Source of the DNA: Acanthamoeba sp. SK_2022b
Lineage: Eukaryota > Discosea > Longamoebia > Acanthamoebidae
Assembly (NCBI GenBank): GCA_027943245.1
Contig: JANDJZ010000451.1
Location: 1-37,478 of the forward strand
DNA: 37,478 bases
Reading direction: 5' to 3'
Part shown: positions 1 through 8,392 of the stretch, piece after piece
How positions within the stretch are numbered: position 1 is the first letter of the stretch
How the letters are laid out: the number at the start of each line of letters is the position of its first letter
Notes under the pieces: generated by a model
The model's input: the letters and a program-made list of their open reading frames with translations, nothing else
Database searches by the model: none
What the model was told of the DNA's origin: nothing
Made by a program: the position numbers and the translations under genes

Positions 1-76
1 CCACGCCTCGTCGAACGATGAGAACGAGGGCAACATGGGCGTGGGCCTGGGGGAGTTGCAGGAGGGTGTGCGTTAG
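1..76 (+). CDS. 3' end of an unidentified gene (last exon, partial)
   Basis: An open frame starting at base 2 runs to a TAG at 74-76 and encodes about 24 residues ending in GLGELQEGVR. A polyadenylation-type AATAAA follows at 104-109, as expected after a real stop. The rest of the gene lies upstream of the window. The peptide is Asn/Glu/Gly-rich and shows no domain, so no function can be given. The strand call rests on the frame plus the downstream poly(A) signal, and a shadow frame cannot be excluded. Confidence 0.45.
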   Translation, partial: HASSNDENEGNMGVGLGELQEGVR

Positions 77-1075
77 TGGCCGAACGTTTATTTCCCGCCG
101 ACAAATAAAGAACGCCAATATTCAGATAAATAAATAACCTAAATTGGACCGCAAAAGGTTTTCACCACGTACACGCTATTTTATAAATCAACAGCCGATG
201 ATGGTTTTTTAACAAACAAAACAAAAATACATAATTTTAAAAAAAATGATGGATATGACCATAATAAATGGTACTGCCGAGTTCTGAGAAGAGATGAGAA
301 CGGGAACACCGCCAACATACCTTGCGGGTTGGTGTGCCATTGATGGGGTTGGTGTGCTTACAAGGTTCTGAGGCCTTGTGCGGAGTCCAAAGTGAAATCA
401 AAGAACGACAACCGAACGCGCAGGAAAGGGCCAGAAAGGGGCGGCTGCGGGTTGCGCGTTTGGGAGTTGTGGCTGCTGCTTCTCGTGAGATGGAGGTTGC
501 CGTAAGGACTGGAACTGGCGCTTCATTGGCCCCGCGGAGCACAACCAGCCAGCACTAATGCGTTGGCGCGAAATTTAGCTAGTGGCTTACACGAAAGGCA
601 TAACTCAGTTTCCGGAAGCACTAGGATTATCTTCCGAGCTAACCGCAATCACCGCCAGTTCTGAGAACCTTACACCCGTTGCTCAACTCGGCATCACCTA
701 AGGCTACGCAAGAAAGCATGGTCTGGCTTGGGCACTCCAACCCTCCAGCCCTCCAACCTGGCCTATCTTCCCTCCCCACTCCAACAGCACACCGCCCTGC
801 TGTTGTCGCCTTGGTGACATCGCAACGCGTTGTGGCGTTATCTGAATCGCATGTTCGATGACACGTAGGTAATTTATCGGTAAGAATTCAGACAACGAAA
901 GGATTCTTGAGTATTTCCCAAAGAATGCCAAGGATGTCAATTAATATCAGCCCCCCTCCCCCTCGTTTATCTTTTCTTCTTCTTCGCGGACAGCCATCGG
1001 TCATCCTTCGCATACCGTTTGTAGTCCCTCCTCAAAGGCTAAGTCGACTCACGAGACTTCAAACACCAAGGTATC
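77..1075. other. Intergenic spacer, no gene recognised
   Basis: About 1 kb with no convincing coding region. Short ORFs exist on both strands (for example 322-558 + and 237-542 -), but they overlap each other, have no recognisable domain and no splice-supported extension. A pyrimidine-rich tract at about 952-985, shortly before the P1 start, resembles the pyrimidine-rich 5' leaders of ribosomal-protein genes and may mark the P1 transcription start. That is inference. Confidence 0.5.
104..109 (+). terminator. AATAAA polyadenylation-type signal
   Basis: AATAAA lies 28 nt after the TAG at 74-76, in A/T-rich DNA. This is the usual position for a cleavage/polyadenylation signal of the upstream gene. 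Confidence 0.4.
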
Positions 1076-1561
1076 ATGGCCACCCTCGCTACCCTCTCCA
1101 AGGAGGAGATCAACGATCTCGCCCTCACCTACGCCGCCCTCCTGCTCCACGATGGTGGTGTCAACGTCACCGTACGTTGCATCTTTCTTCCTCGTCGCCC
1201 TACTTTGCAGCTTCTTTCTTTGCTTTGGCACCACATTTGCTGACAATTCATCCGGGGTCATGCAACACAGGGCGACAAGCTTACCCAGGTCGTTAAGGCC
1301 GCCGACATTGAAGTGCCCCCCTTCTACGTGAAGCTGTACGCTCGCGTGCTGGCCAACCGCAACCTCGACGATCTTCTGTTCCAGACCGTCGCCGTCGCCC
1401 CCTCGGCTGCCCCCGCTGGTGGTGCTGCCGCTCCCGCTGAGGCCGCCGCTGGTGGCGAGAAGCCCGCCGCTGGTGGCAAGCCCGCCAAGGATGAGGAGGA
1501 GGAGGAAGCTGAGGACATGGACGCTGGTGGTCTCTTCGGCGGTGATGACGACGATTACTAA
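1076..1561 (+). CDS. RPLP1: 60S acidic ribosomal protein P1 (2 exons)
   Basis: Exons 1076-1171 and 1271-1561 give 128 aa, starting MATLATLSKEEINDLALTYA. The single intron (1172-1270, GTACGT...ACAG) is phase 0 and falls after DGGVNVT, followed by GDKLTQVVKAA. The fold matches eukaryotic P1: an N-terminal helical dimerisation domain (1-62), an Ala/Pro/Gly-rich hinge (about 63-104) and an acidic tail. P1 pairs with P2 and binds P0 to form the lateral stalk of the large ribosomal subunit, which recruits elongation-factor GTPases. The tail is unusual. Most eukaryotic P proteins end in a motif close to SDDDMGFGLFD, whereas this one reads MDAGGLFGGDDDDY, keeping GLF but moving the acidic run to the extreme C-terminus. 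Length is slightly above the usual 105-115 aa because of the long hinge. Confidence 0.95.
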
Positions 1562-1730
1562 GCACGTTGTCGCGAACAAGATGAGGGTGTTTCTTTGATC
1601 GCGTTTATTCTATAAATCGAAAAAAGTGGCGCCCCCATCTTGATAACGCATCACCTTGTTCGGGCCTCTAATCCTACAAATTCGATTTTATTCTTCGATT
1701 TTCCTCCACTGCATTTTGGTACCAACGCAC

Positions 1731-3485
1731 ATGGAAGGCTACAGGCTGCAGTCCTACCAGGCCGGCGCTCCTGTGCTGGACGAGGACTCGCTCGCCGAGG
1801 ACCTCGAGAGCGGGCGCAGCACAAGAGCGGCACGGCCACAGGCGTCCCTGACTCTTGACGACAGCGCCACCTGGTGGTGCTATGAGCAGCCCTGGCTGCA
1901 CCGAGGCCTCCAGTGGCTGCTCATCGGCGCCTGTGGCGCGCTCGTGGCCCTGGTGCTCTTCGCCCTCATCACCTCCCTGGCCGCCTCCTCCCAAGACCGG
2001 ACAGGCCGCCTGACTCCCGTCGTGCCCTCGTGGGCGCGGTGGGAGGTCGTCTGCCTGGGCGTCGGCGGCGGCCTCGACCAGAGCGACCTCCCCGGCGGCT
2101 TCCTGCTTCGTGGCCTCAGGGCTGCCTCCTCATCACCGACTCCATCACCGTCACCATCGCCGACCGCCAGCAAAGGTTTAGGTATCCTTGATGTTGTCGA
2201 CATCGTCGTGTCATGCGAGCGCTGACGCGTCAGAATGGATTGGCGCAGACGGCGCCACACCGGCTCCGCCCGTGTACGTGTCGCTCGACGCCGGGACTGC
2301 GCTGTTCGGCCTGCGGCGGGCGCTGCAGGCCAGCCCGCTGCCCGGCGGCGCCCAGCCCTCCTTGGTCGATCCGGAGCTCACCCCCGCCGGCTCCGTATTC
2401 CGCAACAGCGTTCGAGTGATCACTCCCCCTCCTCCCTCCCCCTTCCTCCCCTCTCTACTACAGACATCTCCATCGCCAGTGCTGAGCGTGCGCGCGTGTG
2501 TGCAGAGTTACCTAATCTCCCACGGGCACCTGGACCACACGGCGGGGCTGGTGATCGGCTCTCCCGACGACGCCTACACCTCGCCCCGGAAGGTAGTGGC
2601 CGCCACCAACTACACCATCGACACCCTTCAGACGCACGTCTTCAACTGGCAGGTGCGTGTCGTACACGCGCGCGTTCGTTCGTATGCGCTCGTGAGCGTG
2701 TGTGACCCCCCCCCCCGCCCCCGTTGCCCCCCCCCACGATCGTTTTGCTCGCGCAGGTGTGGCCCAACATGGGCAACGGGGGCGGGGCGCCCATCGGGCT
2801 GTACGACCTGGTCGCCCTGCCCGTGGGCGAGGAGCACGACCTCACGCAGCCCGCGCTCGCTGTGCGTCCATTCCTGCTGAGCCACGGCCGGACGGGCGAT
2901 GGCTCCACCTACTTCTCCACCGCCTTTCTCCTGCGGGTGCGTGCACCGCACGACACGACACACAGCACGACACGACACGACACGACACACGCGCGCTGAC
3001 GTGGCGACAGGCCGGGGAGGACCACGTGCTCTATTTTGGCGACACGGGCGCGGACCGCGTCGAGGGCGGCGGCCACATGGGGCAGGTGTGGGCACACGTG
3101 GCGCCGCTGGTCAAGGCGGGCAGGCTGCAGGCGATCTTTCTCGAGTGCTCCTACGGGGATGACCGCGCAGACGACAGGCTGTACGGCCACCTCAACCCGC
3201 GGCTCTTCATGGACGAGCTGGGCGTCTTGGCCGGGCTCGTGGCCGAGGGGCCAGGCGGGCAGCAGCTGAAGGGCCTCAAGGTCGTCGTGATGCACATCAA
3301 GTCCGACGACCTGGTCTACCGCAGGGCGGAGCCGGCTCGGGAGTCAATTAAAAGGTAGTTTCCCAATGCGCGCGCACGAGCGGGCAACGGCTGACCACCG
3401 GCGTCGGGGCAGGCAACTCGAGGAGCGAAACGCGTATGGGGTCGACCTGGTCTTCCCACGACAGGGCGACTGGCTCTACTTCTGA
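1731..3485 (+). CDS. Class II 3',5'-cyclic-nucleotide phosphodiesterase with N-terminal membrane anchor (6 exons)
   Basis: Proposed exons: 1731-2175, 2234-2415, 2506-2652, 2757-2936, 3011-3354, 3413-3485 (about 456 aa; every junction keeps frame). Residues 1-58 are hydrophilic, followed by one hydrophobic segment (about 59-83, GLQWLLIGACGALVALVLF) typical of a type II anchor. The catalytic domain begins at WEVVCLGVGGG. It carries the class II signature SHGHLDHTAGLVIGSP (metal-binding His/Asp codons at 2521-2538), then YFGDTGAD, FLECSY, LYGHLNP and VVVMHIKS, the order seen in yeast PDE1 and Dictyostelium PdsA. It should hydrolyse cAMP or cGMP. With the anchor, the catalytic domain could face the cell surface or a lumen. 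The first donor is ambiguous: GT at 2176 or 2182 both keep frame. Donor 3 of the family region could be 2410 or 2416. It lies 170 nt after P1 and converges on the PB1 gene. Confidence 0.88.
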
Positions 3486-3765
3486 TGACACGAAGCGCTC
3501 GACAGTGTAGGAGTGGGCAGCTTTGAAGGTGGGTGTACATAAAACGGTTGAGATGAACAACATGTTCGGCGGTTCACCAGAGGTGCACACTTTATACTGA
3601 GGGGGAGGAGAGAAACGTGGCGGTTGAATTAACTGCGCTGGCTGAGTCGGTAACTTGGTTAGTGGTACATGTGGAAGGTGGTCAATGTAACGAGGAGAGT
3701 TTTTTCAAATCTTTGTAATTGAGCAATCATCAATGCAGATAGCAAGGCTGGATGGAGCTCATGGA

Positions 3766-5007
3766 TCAGCAGGCGCTGGTGGCCTTGGCGATGCATTCTT
3801 CGGTCGATTGACCCTGTGCAGTACGCCTGCCACGGCCGTGCTGAGCCTGGAGTGCTTGGCGGGCGGCGACCCTGGCCTCGACCTTGGCCTTCCTTGCCTC
3901 GAGGAAGCCCACCACTTGGAACATGTCGCCGTCGAACCTCTTAAGAAGACGCTCGTTACGCCTCATGATCCTCTCGGGGTCTTGTTTTGCTGTCTGCTTC
4001 TTGTTGTCCTCATGGTTGCTGGCGGTGATAGCTCCAAAGCCCAGCTGGTCGAGCTGGTCCAGAAGCTTCTCCTTGTCGTAGTCGTGGGCGTCGTTGGTGC
4101 TGGTCTTCTGGCTCTTGTGCAGGTGGCGCTTGGCGGTCCAGGCCAGGAGTTGGGCCTTGGCTGCGCCCACGTCGCCGTTGGAGCGGCGGAGCGCACCGGC
4201 GCACCTGCCGCGGCCCGCAACCAGGCCCTGCTCGACCATGAAGGCCAAGAGGCTGTCGATGGCCTCAGCGTCGGCTTGGACGTCGCGCTCGCCGCTCGCT
4301 GAGACACGGGACTTCTTCAGCTCCTGACGCGCCAGTCTGGCCGCGATCCTCTCGTTCCTGCGCGCTTGGCGTTGCTCGGTGGTGGCCTCGCGTTGTAGAA
4401 TGTCGTGACGCTTCTTGCCGAGGACGCTCTGCTGCTTCCTCTCGTGGATGCGCTGGATGGCCGCGAGGGCCTTGTCGAGGTCGCCATCGAACCTGGCCAG
4501 CACTCTGAGGCACCTCTTCTCGCACACGCCCTTGCCCTCGTTGGACACGGTGATGCCCGCGGAGGCTAGCTTGACCTTGAGCTGGTCAAGGGCAGCGGTG
4601 GTGGAGTGAATAGTGTCCTTGTCGGCCAAGGATTCGGGGCGGGCGTCGCGCTCGGCGTCTACGTTGGTAGTAGCGGCCGCTTGGCTCTCCATCTTGAGGT
4701 TCTCGTCGGCTAGCTCCTTCGCCTGTTGCTTCGCGAGAGCAATGAACAGACGGAGGGGACGGCCGGCGGGCAAAAGGGAGAGAGCGCATGCAAGCTCGTC
4801 ATCGGAGGACATTGTGACGCTGTCGCCCTCGTCGTCCGCGTACTGCACTTGGAGAGCGCCAGCAAGGCCAAAGGTGACCGAGAGCTTGTCGGTGAGCTGA
4901 GCGAAGGTGGCAGGGGAGGGCAGAGCGACAAAGCGGTTCTCGTTGGTGGCGACCAGTGTGGCCTTGATGTTGATGGCGGTCTGGGAGTTGACTTGCTTGG
5001 TGTTCAT
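3766..5007 (-). CDS. PB1-domain protein with UBA-like helical repeats (single exon)
   Basis: Uninterrupted frame, 413 aa. The start chosen is ATG at 5007-5005 (MNTKQVNSQT); the frame stays open further 5', but that part is not protein-like. Residues about 15-92 form a PB1 domain: basic KATLV strand, then YADDEGDSVTMSSDDEL, matching the acidic OPCA motif. This suggests a PB1 able to pair with a basic partner, possibly both faces. The remaining 320 aa are charged, with several three-helix repeats containing phrases such as ARFDGDLDKALAAIQ, RRSNGDVGAAKAQLLAW and KRFDGDMFQVVGFLEARK. These look like UBA-type or autophagy-receptor-like repeats, but no exact family is claimed. PB1 proteins act as signalling or selective-autophagy scaffolds. 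The single exon is notable because its neighbours are intron-dense. Confidence 0.85.
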   Translation of the reverse strand: MNTKQVNSQTAINIKATLVATNENRFVALPSPATFAQLTDKLSVTFGLAGALQVQYADDEGDSVTMSSDDELACALSLLPAGRPLRLFIALAKQQAKELADENLKMESQAAATTNVDAERDARPESLADKDTIHSTTAALDQLKVKLASAGITVSNEGKGVCEKRCLRVLARFDGDLDKALAAIQRIHERKQQSVLGKKRHDILQREATTEQRQARRNERIAARLARQELKKSRVSASGERDVQADAEAIDSLLAFMVEQGLVAGRGRCAGALRRSNGDVGAAKAQLLAWTAKRHLHKSQKTSTNDAHDYDKEKLLDQLDQLGFGAITASNHEDNKKQTAKQDPERIMRRNERLLKRFDGDMFQVVGFLEARKAKVEARVAARQALQAQHGRGRRTAQGQSTEECIAKATSAC

Positions 5008-5364
5008 TGTTGATGATGTTATGATAGTAATGGTGTAGTACGTGTATCGGTAAGCCACGCAGTTGCTGTAAGTTGGTGTGTACCAAACGAATGGGCAAGC
5101 TTCGCCTTTTTCTGGGGAGCCTCTCGGGGTGAGTTCCCGAAGCCCGACCGTGTACGCGGGCAAACCTAAATTACCTGAATTTGGTGGCCTCGACCAGCAT
5201 TTCGGCAGAAGCGGCCAAAACCGAGCCAATGACGTCAAGGTTTTTCTTCCTCCCCGATACATGGCCTTTTTCATGTTTATTCTTGGGCACAATACGTGTC
5301 GAGTGGTGCATGTTCATGATGGTTATTGGCCATGTGCCCCTTGCATCCCAGTGAGTGTCCCCTC
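5008..5364. other. Spacer between PB1 gene start and DUF1399 gene end
   Basis: 357 nt holding the presumptive promoter of the minus-strand PB1 gene and the 3' flank of the downstream-transcribed DUF1399 gene. No further coding or RNA feature was recognised. Confidence 0.4.
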
Positions 5365-5689
5365 CTACTGGCCGTGGGGCCAGGGAAGGTGGTTGAGCTC
5401 CATCCCCAGCGCCTGACAGTCGCGCCAGTAGGGCTCGGGGTGCATCATGTGTGCGTGCCTGCCCCCCCCCCCACAAACGAGTCAGAGAGCGACCAGCCTA
5501 TCCCCGCCCTCCTCGCCCACTTACCACATGATGTCGACATCGTAAGTGGGCTCCTGGCGCTGGTCGTGGTCGGTCTTTCCTGTCGACCGCCTGCAATCGG
5601 CCAGGAACCGAGCGTAGCCCTCCACGCATCGCTTCAGCACGCACTCGTCCTCCCACACCTCCTTCGTCGTCGTCTGATCTCATTGTGTG

Positions 5690-5747
<58 letters not shown>

Positions 5748-6356
5748 CAATAGGAGATCGAGATGATTGAGGGAGCGTGTGTACCCTCTTGCCGATGAAG
5801 GCGCGCATGTAAGGCAGCCAGAGCGCGTCCTTCTCCACGTCTTCGGCCTTGACCGAGATGCGCGCCGCCACAGCTTCCCACGACGGCGCCCTGCTTGCCT
5901 CCGCCTCTCTCCCCTCTTTATCCAGCGTGGACTTGGCGTCGCGCGCCTCGAGATCATCATGCGCGTGGTGATAGCTATCCTCGTCTCCGTAGTGAAGCGC
6001 CCACAGGCTCGCCGTCTCCGCCAATCGCGACTCTCTGCCGTTTTCGCTCTCTCCACCGCCAATCGGCTCCGAGTGGTCCACCACGCGCCCAAACAACTGC
6101 TCCATCTCCTGTCACGCGCCCATGACAGCACGCCCTCCGCCAGGTCAGCTCAGAGATCACAGTTGGGCGAGGAGGAGGAGGAGAGCGTGAACCACCTTGC
6201 GGTAGTGCATGGGACGGATGAGGTGGGTCTTCCACACGAGCTCGATGTCCGGCAGCGCGTACAGCCTGCGCTCGGGGTAGAGCGCCGCCAGTCGCACGAA
6301 CTGTGACGCCCCACCCATCGCCCATCGCCCAAGCGTGAGATCGATTCGTCGGCTTC

Positions 6357-6425
<69 letters not shown>

Positions 6426-6797
6426 GCACACCTTGGCGTAGCGAGGCAAGGCTCGAGCGAGCGTCTCTGAATTCTTGGTCAACAGATCGGGATATTCTTG
6501 CTCGATCATGTGCTGTTGCGGTGATGTGCGAATGTAAGCGATGAGCTTTCTGTGTTGTGTTGCGTTGTGTTGCTGTTGTTGTTATGTGTGTATGTGAGTG
6601 TGGCGTGCCAGGAAGCGAAGGTAAGACTTGGCCGCGCCGACGAGGTCGACGCCGAGACTGCAGGCTGCCCCGTCAATGGTCTGCCCCCATACGTGCCCCA
6701 CGATAAACTCGCGATGTGAGACAGCGGCGCATAGAGCCTCTCCCGCCGCGCCCAAGAGAAAACGCGGGCGATGCAGCGTACGGGCACACTTCCGCTG
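5365..6797 (-). CDS. DUF1399 / glycine-rich-domain-protein (GRDP)-like protein, 5' end unresolved
   Basis: Minus-strand exons 6797-6609, 6512-6432, 6300-6196, 6108-5785, 5673-5525 and 5458-5365 join in frame to about 313 aa. Three conserved DUF1399 blocks appear in order: GVDLVGAAKSYLRFL; YALPDIELVWKTHLIRPMHY with FGRVVDHSEP; and YDVDIMWHAHMMHPEPYWRD near the C-terminus. The repeated D-[IV]-[DE]-[LI]-[VM]-W-x-[TA]-H pattern is the family hallmark. The biochemical role is unknown; plant GRDPs are linked to stress and auxin responses. The final junction TG|G restores the Trp-His of IMWHAH, strong support for that splice. The intron 6608-6513 has no GT donor and needs GC-AG splicing. Upstream, the same frame meets a TGA at 6815-6813 and has no in-frame ATG, so the true start exon is missing or the 5' part is broken. 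Confidence 0.72.
5692..5745. repeat. (GT)n microsatellite in DUF1399 intron
   Basis: About 25 uninterrupted GT units on the plus strand (CA in the transcript), inside the intron 5784-5674. Its last unit ends about 20 nt before the 3' splice site. Confidence 0.95.
6359..6422. repeat. (GT)n microsatellite in DUF1399 intron
   Basis: About 31 GT units (CA in the transcript) within the intron 6431-6301, beginning about 10 nt after the 5' splice site. Confidence 0.95.
6513..6608 (-). other. Putative GC-AG intron (donor GCACGCC)
   Basis: Between the codons for YLRFL and HMIEQEYPDLL there is no GT usable in frame. Splicing after CTG at GCACGCC to the acceptor CAACAG gives continuous DUF1399 homology. 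Reading through meets a TAA. Confidence 0.6.
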
Positions 6798-6884
6798 CTG
6801 CTTCCCGCCGCCTCAGCGGGCATCGAGCAAGCTATCCCATCGTTGCCTCGACTCCGCCGCCCGCCACTGCTCAACGTCACACAT

Positions 6885-6935
<51 letters not shown>

Positions 6936-7216
6936 CACACAATAACGTTGTCAGGCGCCGCTTATATCTCCGCCCACCAATGGGAGAGGTGGCGCACCTG
7001 CCAGAGATCAGGCTGCCAAGCAGTCGCCCGATGTGCGAGGACGACGGAGGCGCCATCAGCGAGCACGAGGAGCTGCTGTCCATACAGCACGCCGACCGCA
7101 CCACCTGTGCGCACGCGGTCTGCAGTCTGCGTGGCCCCGCACATCACCGCGATCAGTGTGTTGGTTGGCGTGTGTGGAGTGTCAAAGTGTTGCGCGTTGT
7201 GGTGTCGTCGACACAC
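6798..7216 (-). other. Unresolved coding-like stretch between Rab and DUF1399 genes
   Basis: Minus-strand open frames here are likely exons of one of the two neighbours. One frame reads LLVLADGASVVLAH...QPDLWQ up to a GT at 6989. It is phase-compatible with a segment near 6872-6816 reading QWRAAESRQRWDSLLDAR and then TGA. This could be the C-terminal tail of the Rab gene, or an F-box-like N-terminal part of the DUF1399 protein broken by the TGA. An alternative start ATG lies at 7104 (MDSSSSCSLMAPP). No choice can be made from sequence alone. Confidence 0.35.
6886..6941. repeat. Compound (ACGC)n(AC)n microsatellite
   Basis: About nine ACGC units followed by about nine AC units on the plus strand (GTGC/GT in the transcript). 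It lies in a probable intron between the candidate exons described at 6798-7216. Confidence 0.9.
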
Positions 7217-8145
7217 CCCGGCTTGCAGGCGGTGCGGTCAGGGTAGATGCGGTCATAGTCGCTGCAGTGGTCGGGCTGGGCAGCCAGGCCCTCGGCCACC
7301 TGCAGGAACAGATCCTCCACGCCTTGACCGCTCATCGCGCTCGTGCGATGCAGCGGCAACTGCGGCAACAACCACTCGTGAGCTCAGGGTCTGTGGTGGG
7401 TGGAAGGTGGGGGGAGCTGTCTGCTGTACGTTCTCCCTGGCACACCAGGCCTCGGCTTCCGTGAACGAGACCTGGTGGTGGTGGTCCACTTATCAGCCTT
7501 CCATCTCATCATCATCATCACCAACAACGACAAGACAGACCTGTTGCGAGTCAGCGGGCACGTCGCACTTGGCCGCCACCACAAAGATGAGCGTCGGCTG
7601 CGCGGGGTCGCGTGACACGCTGGACCGCGCCGCTTTCAGCCAGTTGCCGAGCCTGCACGTCGGTCGGTCAACCTCTCGGCTCTAGCCCACGAGAGAAAAA
7701 AAGAAAAAAAGAAAAAGAAAAAAAGAGAGAAAAGCCACGCGAGGGGCGCACTCGGCAAACGACTGGGCGTTGGAGACGTCGTAGACGATCAGGCACGCAC
7801 GCGCGCCGCGGTAGAAGATGGGACCCAGCGCCCTGAACCTCTCCTGGCCCGCGGTGTCCCATATCTGCAGGCAAACGTGTTCGTCGGGGTGAGAGCGCAG
7901 GGCCACGTCCTTGTTCGCGAACGACGCGCCGACGGTGGGCTGGCCATCGCCGGCCGCCCACTCGCCGCTCTGTGCCCTCTGCAGCAAACATGACTTGCCC
8001 GCCCTGCCAAGCCCGCCTCGTCCATACTTATAACACCAACAGGCGCCTACGCTGTGCAGTGGGGGGGGGGACAAACGAACCCTGAATTGCCCACGAGGAC
8101 GACTTTAAACCGGGGCGGTGGCCTTTTGCACGCACCTCCCTCCAT
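7217..8145 (-). CDS. Rab-family small GTPase (at least 5 exons; C-terminus uncertain)
   Basis: Exons 8145-8081, 8003-7752, 7652-7541, 7471-7430 and 7359-7217 join in frame (about 204 aa), starting [20 protein letters not shown]. The first intron splits the P-loop, and splicing restores GNSGAGKS exactly. Other G motifs: PTVGASF (switch I region), [10 protein letters not shown] (G3) and TSAMSG (G5). The G4 motif is AKCD instead of NKxD, a departure that could alter guanine binding. Rabs control membrane traffic by GTP-dependent effector recruitment. The reading after [12 protein letters not shown] is unclear: alternative donors at 7216, 7214 or 7212 lead to different tails, and none gives a standard prenylated Cys motif. 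Exon 2 ends next to a long pyrimidine tract (plus-strand purines at 7693-7736) that precedes the exon 3 acceptor. Confidence 0.85.
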
Positions 8146-8392
8146 CTCTGGGTTGTTTTTGGGTTCTTGTCCAGTGCTGAAAGATTTGTTGGTGGTTAAA
8201 AATGAAGGCATGAAACGCGTTCGAGGAACGGGCAGAGAAGTTCGCCCCCCCCCGCCAGGCTGGAGGTGTGGGCGCCACCATCAGGCGAGCTTGCGCGACT
8301 CGAGTTTGTGCCCAGTAAAAAGCGTCTTCCTCGAGGCACCAGGAACACGTGTGGCTCTTCAGTTACCCACTTTCTTAGTGTATGTGATCACC

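Noticed and set aside
237..558. Overlapping ORFs on both strands near the left edge
   Set aside because: They overlap each other, are short and featureless, and have no splice or poly(A) context that favours either.
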